DNA of 11,112 bases from Dehalococcoidia bacterium (lineage in GTDB: Bacteria; Chloroflexota; Dehalococcoidia; GIF9; AB-539-J10): NCBI GenBank assembly GCA_029859145.1, contig JAOUDT010000022.1, forward strand, positions 1 through 11,112, written 5' to 3'. How positions within the stretch are numbered: position 1 is the first letter of the stretch; every line of letters begins with the position of its first letter. The notes under the pieces were generated by a model that was not told the DNA's origin, did not search any database, and was given only the letters and a program-made list of their open reading frames with translations. This document shows, piece after piece, positions 6,749 through 11,112 of this stretch. A program made the translations under genes and the position numbers.

Positions 6749-6768
6749 TTCGGATTTCCCAATTTCAT
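6739..6768 (-). CDS. Possible nine-codon leader ORF overlapping the ATP-grasp start
   Basis: On the minus strand ATG at 6768-6766 lies four bases after AAGGAG (6778-6773) and encodes M-K-L-G-N-P-K-W-E before TAG at 6741-6739. The ATP-grasp ATG at 6748 lies inside this ORF in another frame, and has itself only a weak upstream site. Ribosomes ending on the TAG could restart at the nearby ATG (translational coupling). The alternative is a small frameshift that removed the original start. Too short for coding statistics. Confidence 0.3.
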   Translation of the reverse strand: MKLGNPKWE

Positions 6769-6859
6769 CACTCTCCTTCTTGAAGTCCGACGCGGTGTGA
6801 CAACACCCCGCACAGACCGACTATTCCGCTATAGTCACAACCAATAACAATCGTACCCC

Positions 6860-6871
6860 TGTTTTAAAACA
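6860..6871. promoter_or_regulatory. 12-bp perfect palindrome, operator-like
   Basis: TGTTTTAAAACA is its own reverse complement and lies about 110 bases upstream of the ATP-grasp start in the divergent intergenic region. A shared regulator site for both genes is possible but not shown. Confidence 0.35.
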
Positions 6872-7077
6872 CCTTTCCAGTAATTGGATTGATTTTATAC
6901 TCAACCACAGTATAACCTCTATGCTTCCGATTAATCAACACTTTCTACAAATGTTCGGAAAAATTGGCAATCCCATCTTGATGAAATATGGAGTACTAGT
7001 TTCGGTGTCCCGGTGATAACCCATGACATATTTGTTCCAAGAATTGACGTATGTTCTAATCATGGGCTTGCAGGGTA

Positions 7078-7086
7078 TGGTATAAT
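7078..7086 (+). promoter_or_regulatory. Extended -10 promoter, candidate for the peptidase gene
   Basis: TGGTATAAT is a perfect extended -10 (TGnTATAAT). No -35 is seen at 17 bases, which extended -10 promoters do not require. Transcription from about 7093 would leave a leader of about 260 nt that includes the TTCG hairpin at 7148-7167. Confidence 0.4.
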
Positions 7087-7147
7087 TAGCCATAGTACAC
7101 GTTATTATGCGCTGTACAATTTGAGACATCTACTGAGGAGTTGAACA

Positions 7148-7167
7148 GCCTTGCCTTCGGGCCAGGC
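7148..7167 (+). promoter_or_regulatory. Leader hairpin with TTCG tetraloop
   Basis: GCCTTGCC, TTCG, GGCCAGGC pair as an 8-bp stem with one mismatch and a C(TTCG)G tetraloop, one of the most stable RNA loops. TTT and then a T-rich stretch follow, so it could act as an attenuator-like weak terminator upstream of the peptidase gene, or as an mRNA stabiliser. Confidence 0.45.
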
Positions 7168-7353
7168 TTTATGTGTTTCATCACTATGGATACCTGCCGC
7201 TAGTCGGCCCGTGGACGTTTTAATAGAACCGGGACCGGCAAAACTGTTAACCAGTTAAGTCATACAGTGAATGGCACATATAGTTCAGCAGAATTTGCCC
7301 CGGTGCAAGACAAACTCCGACGAGATGACGGACAAGGAGTGAAAAGGGATTCT

Positions 7354-8166
7354 ATGCAGTCAGTTGAAACGTTAACAGATGCAAAACAGCAAGAGTTATT
7401 GTCACGGAAGATCAGCGAGCTATCTCTGAAAATGGAAGGCACGCGTCTGGAAGGGTTGATTATCCAGCTCTATAAGGAATTGGAGGCAGCCGGTATTGCT
7501 TTCAAGCCAAACATCTATCTGTCCGACAGCTGGGGTTGTCCTGATGAGGTCCCTGTGATCGGTGTTCCGTTCCATCTTGCCGACCCGGCACTTTGTGACC
7601 TTCTTGGGCAAATGGGTGGTATTGAAGTTGAAGACGATATGACCGTGATGATGATCCTTCGACACGAAGCAGGGCATGCGTTCAATTATGCATACCGGCT
7701 CTATGACAAGCCAGACTGGAAGACCCTATTCGGGCCATTTTCGCAGCCGTATCAAGATGAGTACCAGGTAGATCCGTCTAGCACCCGGTTTGTTCATCAT
7801 TTGGAAGGATGTTACGCTCAGAAGCATCCTGATGATGATTTTGCTGAAACCTTCGCTGTATGGCTCACGCCTTGTTCGAATTGGCAGACGGCCTATACCG
7901 GCACACCGGCTTTTGAGAAATTACAGTATATCGAAAGGGTAACGGCTGAGTATGGTGAAAAGCCGCCGATAGTGACCGGTGGAATGGTCGACGTGCCCGT
8001 TGAAGAGATAAAAATGACCCTCAGCGAATGGTATGAAACTGTTTACAAGAGCCGCATTAATCAGGATCAATTAACCGAGATTGTGCGCCCGGAAATATCG
8101 GAATGCCCCCAGGTGATAACACGAGAAGCGGTAGTGATAAGTTTCCCTAGCTATTCACCAGCGTAA
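7354..8166 (+). CDS. Putative zinc-binding metallopeptidase (gluzincin-like)
   Basis: With the chosen start the product is 270 residues. Its centre carries L-R-H-E-A-G-H-A-F-N-Y-A-Y (about 102-114), an HExxH site with H104, E105 and H108. Downstream, H-P-D-D-D-F-A-E-T-F-A-V-W-L-T-P (158-172) supplies the likely third ligand E165, as in gluzincins. Other family-like blocks are Y-L-S-D-S-W-G-C-P-D-E-V-P near 55-67 and I-G-V-P-F-H-L-A near 69-76. I recognise this as the bacterial putative zinc-binding metallopeptidase family, which from memory often lies near ATP-grasp ligase genes. It has no signal peptide, so it should be cytoplasmic. The ATG at 7354 is preferred because AAAGGG sits just upstream and family homology begins about there; an in-frame GTG at 7267 would add 29 unremarkable residues. 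It is divergent from the ATP-grasp gene. Confidence 0.82.
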   Translation: MQSVETLTDAKQQELLSRKISELSLKMEGTRLEGLIIQLYKELEAAGIAFKPNIYLSDSWGCPDEVPVIGVPFHLADPALCDLLGQMGGIEVEDDMTVMMILRHEAGHAFNYAYRLYDKPDWKTLFGPFSQPYQDEYQVDPSSTRFVHHLEGCYAQKHPDDDFAETFAVWLTPCSNWQTAYTGTPAFEKLQYIERVTAEYGEKPPIVTGGMVDVPVEEIKMTLSEWYETVYKSRINQDQLTEIVRPEISECPQVITREAVVISFPSYSPA

Positions 8167-8197
8167 CAGGTGGGCGCGGTGTTCAGCGGCAGCGATT

Positions 8198-8261
8198 GAA
8201 TTCCAGGGTCAGGATATTAATCGGGCCCGCTATAAATCGCGTAATATACCTCCAGAATACC
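8198..8261 (+). repeat. Dispersed intergenic repeat, copy E
   Basis: GAATTCCAGGG, a diverged middle, then ATCGGGCCCGCTATAAATC and CCAGAATACC. It begins 32 bases after the peptidase stop and forms the left border of the second zf-TFIIB module. Confidence 0.75.
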
Positions 8262-8320
8262 ACAAGCAGTCGCCTAGCCCTCTGGTCTATTCTCAAGATA
8301 CCCTCAAGCTTCACCACAAT

Positions 8321-9001
8321 TTGTTCTCATTGTTGCTTCAATGGCTTCAGGCCATACTCGAAAAATCGGCTTTTGCCCGCCACATATCACGGGGATATAG
8401 TAGACCCGTGATATGTCCTAACGATGATAGCGAAATGCGCCAGGTCAAAATAGTATCGCATTATGGCGGGCCAATCTTTGTTGACCAATGTGAGGGGTGT
8501 GGAGGTATCTGGTTCGACGAATCGGAGCTATTCCGGGTAAAACAGGGAGAAGCAGAGAGAATCGAGGCACTGAATACCGAAATACTACGGACTCCCTCCG
8601 CGATCGAGAATTCCGCCTTATCTTGCCCCAGAGACCAGGGGCCAATGCAAAGGTTTACCGACAGGAACTTCCCCGAGGATATTATCCTAGTGCGTTGTCA
8701 AGTATGTCATGGGCTCTGGTTGAATAGAGGCATATTCACGAGGTACCAGCACTTCCGCCAGGAATTGACGCGCCCGAAGAAAAGCACTCAAGATGAAAAA
8801 ATGAAAGCTGAGTGGCAAGCATCATACAAGGACGGAAGTTCAACTGGAACACGGGGAAGACTTGTGGAATTCCTGTCCACTCCTATAGAGATGCACGAAC
8901 ATTCCGGTTATTCTTCCGGTGTCAGCTCTATTGTCGATGGTATTGCCGATTTCCTGGCGACAACTATAACCAATCTCTTAATGCCCGGCTGGAAATGCTA
9001 G
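8321..9001 (+). CDS. Double zf-TFIIB zinc-ribbon protein, paralog 2
   Basis: The 226-residue product matches the protein at 4805-5482 along its whole length, with about 33 substitutions by my count and one extra residue (Phe2). Both zinc-ribbon frameworks are unchanged: C-P-N-D with C-E-G-C-G-G-I-W-F-D-E-S-E-L, and C-P-R-D with C-Q-V-C-H-G-L-W-L-N-R. The Asp-for-Cys feature is kept in both. The last 50 residues are nearly identical, including H-E-H-S and P-G-W-K-C. Many changes are conservative (K/R, V/I, D/N), and the frame is intact, so both copies appear to be under selection as functional genes. The TTG start at 8321 is aligned with that of paralog 1, with a shared T-T-G-T-T-G-C-T-T stretch just after it. 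No Shine-Dalgarno is seen here either. Upstream, the same frame stays open into repeat E without an ATG. Confidence 0.8.
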   Translation: MFSLLLQWLQAILEKSAFARHISRGYSRPVICPNDDSEMRQVKIVSHYGGPIFVDQCEGCGGIWFDESELFRVKQGEAERIEALNTEILRTPSAIENSALSCPRDQGPMQRFTDRNFPEDIILVRCQVCHGLWLNRGIFTRYQHFRQELTRPKKSTQDEKMKAEWQASYKDGSSTGTRGRLVEFLSTPIEMHEHSGYSSGVSSIVDGIADFLATTITNLLMPGWKC

Positions 9002-9124
9002 GCTTGTTCAATTTCAAGTCCTGGCAAATGAACAAGAGTACAAGATCACGCTAGTATATTGAGTAACACATTTACCTGGGTTGTTACCCAACAATTCTGA
9101 CTATTGTGACTTCATTCAACTTTC

Positions 9125-9167
9125 GAATTCCAGGGACACCAGAGTGACCGGATCCGCTGCAGATTGC
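9125..9167 (+). repeat. Dispersed intergenic repeat, copy F (diverged)
   Basis: GAATTCCAGGGACACCA is intact. The following stretch, GACCGGATCCGCTGCAGAT, aligns to the GATCGGGCCTGCTACAAAT of copy D, and every mismatch is a transition. Similarity fades near 9167. It is the right border of the second module and marks the point where the sequence turns GC-rich. Confidence 0.65.
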
Positions 9168-9196
9168 CGCCCGGCTGGGGAGTCTTCAGGGCTGAC

Positions 9197-9219
9197 TATC
9201 GAGCCGCGGAGGTAGATAG
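9197..9219 (+). repeat. Short motif shared with 1023-1045, upstream of katG
   Basis: ATCGAGCCGCGGAGGTAGAT and its flanks match 19 of 23 positions with the site before repeat copy B, again with transitions only. Here it lies immediately upstream of the katG extended -10, so it might be a -35-region or regulator site. Confidence 0.45.
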
Positions 9220-9223
9220 CGCC

Positions 9224-9232
9224 TGTTATAAT
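9224..9232 (+). promoter_or_regulatory. Extended -10 promoter of katG
   Basis: TGTTATAAT is a perfect extended -10 (TGnTATAAT). No TTGACA-like box is seen at the usual distance. Transcription from about 9239 would give a leader of about 53 nt. The overlapping TTATAAT also equals one half of a PerR box, but the second half is not matched. Confidence 0.5.
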
Positions 9233-9291
9233 TAACTATGCGGACGGAGCAGCAAGGTGCATAATTTTAGACAACGGGAGGAGCAGACATT

Positions 9292-11112
9292 ATGAGCGAA
9301 GAAAGCAAGAGCCCGGTAGCGGGCAGGGACCAGAAACATACTGCCGGTGGCGGCACATCGAGCCGAGATTGGTGGCCGAATCGGTTGAGGCTCGAGATCC
9401 TGCACCAACATTCCTCAAAGTCCAATCCGATGGGCGAGGACTTCAACTACGCCAAAGAGTTCAAGAGCCTTGACCTGGTGGCCGTGAAGAGGGATCTCGC
9501 GGCATTGATGACGAAGTCGCAGGACTGGTGGCCGGCCGACTTTGGCCACTACGGGCCTTTGTTGATCCGTATGGCGTGGCACAGCGCCGGCACCTACCGC
9601 ACCGGTGACGGCCGCGGTGGTGGAGGCAGGGGCCAGCAGCGCTTCGCTCCGCTCAACAGTTGGCCCGACAACGTCAACCTTGACAAGGCGCGCCGCCTGC
9701 TCTGGCCGATCAAGCAGAAGTACGGGCGGACAATTTCCTGGGCCGACCTCATGATCCTGGCTGGCAACGTGGCCCTGGAGTCGATGGGATTCAAGACCTT
9801 CGGCTTCGGTGGCGGCCGCGAGGACGTCTGGGAGCCGGACCAGGACGTCTACTGGGGGGCCGAGAAGACCTGGCTGGGTGGCGACAAGCGCTACACCGGT
9901 GACCGGGAACTCGAGAAACCCCTGGCTGCCGTTCAGATGGGCCTGATTTACGTCAATCCGGAAGGCCCGAACGGCAACCCGGATCCGCTGGCGGCAGCCA
10001 AGGATATCCGCGAAATCTTCGGTCGTATGGCCATGAACGACGAGGAGACGGTGGCCCTCATCGCGGGCGGCCACGCGTTCGGCAAGACCCACGGCGCCGG
10101 TGATGCGAAAGATGTTGGGCCTGAGCCGGAAGCGGCTCCTATCGAAGAGCAAGGCCTGGGCTGGAAGAGTAGCTTCGGCACGGGCAAAGGCGGCGACACG
10201 ATCAGCAGCGGCCTGGAAGTCACCTGGACCAACACACCAACTAAGTGGGGCAACAACTTCTTCAGGATCCTATTCGGCTACGAATGGGAACTGACGAAGA
10301 GCCCGTCCGGTGCGCAGCAGTGGAAGCCGAAGGGCGACGCTGGCGCCGGTACGGTGCCGGATGCGCACGACCCGTCCAAGCGTCACGCACCAGGCATGCT
10401 GACCACGGACCTCGCCCTGCGGTTCGACCCTGTTTACGAAAAAATATCGAGGCGGTTTTATGAGAATCCGGAGCAGCTAGCGGATGCATTCGCCAGGGCG
10501 TGGTTCAAGCTGACGCACCGTGATATGGGCCCGCGCACACGCTATCTCGGTTCGGAGGTTCCGGCAGAGGAACTCATCTGGCAAGACCCCATCCCCGCCG
10601 TCAATCACAAACTGATTAATGCACGGGACATCGCCTCCCTGAAGCGCAAGGTCCTGGCTTCCGGACTATCAGTGTCGGAGTTGGTTTCGACCGCCTGGGC
10701 GTCGGCCTCCACCTTCCGTGGCTCCGACAAGCGCGGCGGTGCCAACGGCGCCCGCATTCGTCTGGCGCCGCAGAAGGATTGGGAAGTAAACCAGCCTGCC
10801 CGGCTGGCAAAAGTGCTGGAGACCTTGGAGGGCATCCAGAGCGCTTTCAACAGCGCGCAGTCCAACGGTAAGAAGGTATCGCTGGCCGACCTGATCGTTC
10901 TGGCCGGTTGTGCAGGCGTCGAGCAAGCGGCAAAGAGGGCTGGTCACAAGATGTCGGTTCCCTTCACGCCGGGACGTATGGACGCCTCGCAGGAGCACAC
11001 CGATGCGGCCTCCTTCGCCGTGCTCGAACCCGTCGCGGATGGCTTCCGCAACTACCTCAAGGGCAAGTTCTCTATGCCGGCCGAGGAGTTGCTGGTGGAT
11101 AGGGCGCAATTG
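9292..11112 (+). CDS. katG: Catalase-peroxidase KatG, 3' end cut by window edge
   Basis: This bifunctional haem enzyme breaks down hydrogen peroxide and also has peroxidase activity. The frame is open for 607 codons to the window edge; the family is usually about 720-740 residues, so the last part of the C-terminal domain is missing. Key residues are visible. The distal R-M-A-W-H-S-A-G-T-Y-R carries R93, W96 and H97. Y220 (M-G-L-I-Y-V-N-P-E-G) and M246 (R-M-A-M-N-D) complete the Met-Tyr-Trp cross-link with W96. The proximal haem ligand is H261 in G-G-H-A-F-G-K-T-H-G-A-G. The catalytically inactive C-terminal half is clear from about residue 430. The ATG at 9292 follows GGGAGGAG by eight bases. 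Third codon positions are mostly G or C, unlike all genes to the left, so a different origin or different expression pressure is likely. It is the right-hand neighbour of repeat F. Confidence 0.97.
   Translation, partial: MSEESKSPVAGRDQKHTAGGGTSSRDWWPNRLRLEILHQHSSKSNPMGEDFNYAKEFKSLDLVAVKRDLAALMTKSQDWWPADFGHYGPLLIRMAWHSAGTYRTGDGRGGGGRGQQRFAPLNSWPDNVNLDKARRLLWPIKQKYGRTISWADLMILAGNVALESMGFKTFGFGGGREDVWEPDQDVYWGAEKTWLGGDKRYTGDRELEKPLAAVQMGLIYVNPEGPNGNPDPLAAAKDIREIFGRMAMNDEETVALIAGGHAFGKTHGAGDAKDVGPEPEAAPIEEQGLGWKSSFGTGKGGDTISSGLEVTWTNTPTKWGNNFFRILFGYEWELTKSPSGAQQWKPKGDAGAGTVPDAHDPSKRHAPGMLTTDLALRFDPVYEKISRRFYENPEQLADAFARAWFKLTHRDMGPRTRYLGSEVPAEELIWQDPIPAVNHKLINARDIASLKRKVLASGLSVSELVSTAWASASTFRGSDKRGGANGARIRLAPQKDWEVNQPARLAKVLETLEGIQSAFNSAQSNGKKVSLADLIVLAGCAGVEQAAKRAGHKMSVPFTPGRMDASQEHTDAASFAVLEPVADGFRNYLKGKFSMPAEELLVDRAQL

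Larger units (their letters stand above)
6749..7353. other. Divergent regulatory region between the ATP-grasp and peptidase genes
   Basis: No gene is convincing here. The region is AT-rich and holds several short dyads: GGTGT-GACA-ACACC (6794-6807), GACTAT-N6-ATAGTC (6819-6836), the 12-bp palindrome at 6860-6871, an extended -10 at 7078-7086, a TTCG-loop hairpin at 7148-7167 and AACTG-N5-CAGTT (7242-7256). No full copy of the dispersed repeat is present, which fits the two genes forming one module between copies D and E. Confidence 0.5.
8198..9124 (+). repeat. 927-bp duplicated module, copy 2 (repeat E plus zf-TFIIB gene)
   Basis: This has the same length as the module at 4679-5605. The gene here is one codon longer, and the stretch between the repeat start and the gene is three bases shorter. 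Homology runs through the gene and on to the GAATTCCAGGGACACC of copy F. Direct orientation. Confidence 0.85.

Noticed and set aside
6960..7040. GGTGTCCC near 7005 as a reversed copy of the dispersed repeat
   Set aside because: Only about ten bases match and the flanks do not align to any copy, so chance is likely.
326..9167. The repeats as a CRISPR array or integron attC sites
   Set aside because: Spacing runs from hundreds to thousands of bases with genes between, so not CRISPR. The repeat has no attC-type paired core sites (GTTRRRY with RYYYAAC) or overall fold symmetry. An ACCCAAC near 5568 fits one half only and is part of a small hairpin.
9224..9240. PerR or Fur box over the katG promoter
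   Set aside because: TTATAAT matches one half-site, but the second half (AACTATG) does not fit, and the match is explained by the -10 element.
9415..10865. Long open frames on the minus strand within 9415-10865
   Set aside because: They lie antisense to katG, whose GC-rich third positions keep the opposite frames open. Their translations resemble no protein.

Overview
The window looks like an accessory or mosaic region of a bacterial chromosome. Strong Shine-Dalgarno sequences and sigma70-type promoters point to Bacteria. The zinc-ribbon protein at the left edge and the gene mix recall Chloroflexota of the Dehalococcoidia type; that placement is inference only. There is no transposase, integrase, RNA gene or CRISPR array. 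Genes are short transcription units with wide spacers.

Layout, left to right. (1) 1-91, minus: start of a small zinc-ribbon protein, with a good promoter and a leader inverted repeat that overlaps its ribosome-binding site. (2) 643-966, plus: an ABM-type (dimeric alpha/beta barrel) small protein. (3) 1414-3622, plus: a two-gene unit, a roughly 10-TM membrane protein and a secreted-then-membrane protein whose predicted mature N-terminus is histidine. (4) 3809-4453, minus: a 6-TM membrane protein. (5) 4805-5482 and 8321-9001, plus: two paralogous double zf-TFIIB zinc-ribbon proteins, about 85% identical. (6) Between them, a divergent pair: a D-Ala-D-Ala-ligase-like ATP-grasp enzyme (5690-6748, minus) and a gluzincin-like zinc peptidase (7354-8166, plus). 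(7) 9292 to the window end, plus: katG, catalase-peroxidase, cut by the window edge, much more GC-rich than everything to its left.

The most unusual structure is a dispersed intergenic repeat of about 64 bp. I find six copies (326, 1054, 4679, 5606, 8198, 9125), all in the same orientation, plus one doubtful copy near 3681. They sit only between transcription units, so the region reads as repeat-gene(s)-repeat-gene(s). The two zf-TFIIB modules, measured repeat start to repeat start, are both exactly 927 bp, so one is a duplicate of the other bounded by the repeat at each end. This suggests that the repeat guides shuffling or duplication of gene modules.

Functionally, the ATP-grasp plus peptidase pair is a candidate peptide-bond-forming and peptide-cleaving system. 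The three membrane proteins may form a metal-related envelope unit. KatG removes peroxide. No link between these functions is shown by the sequence beyond adjacency.
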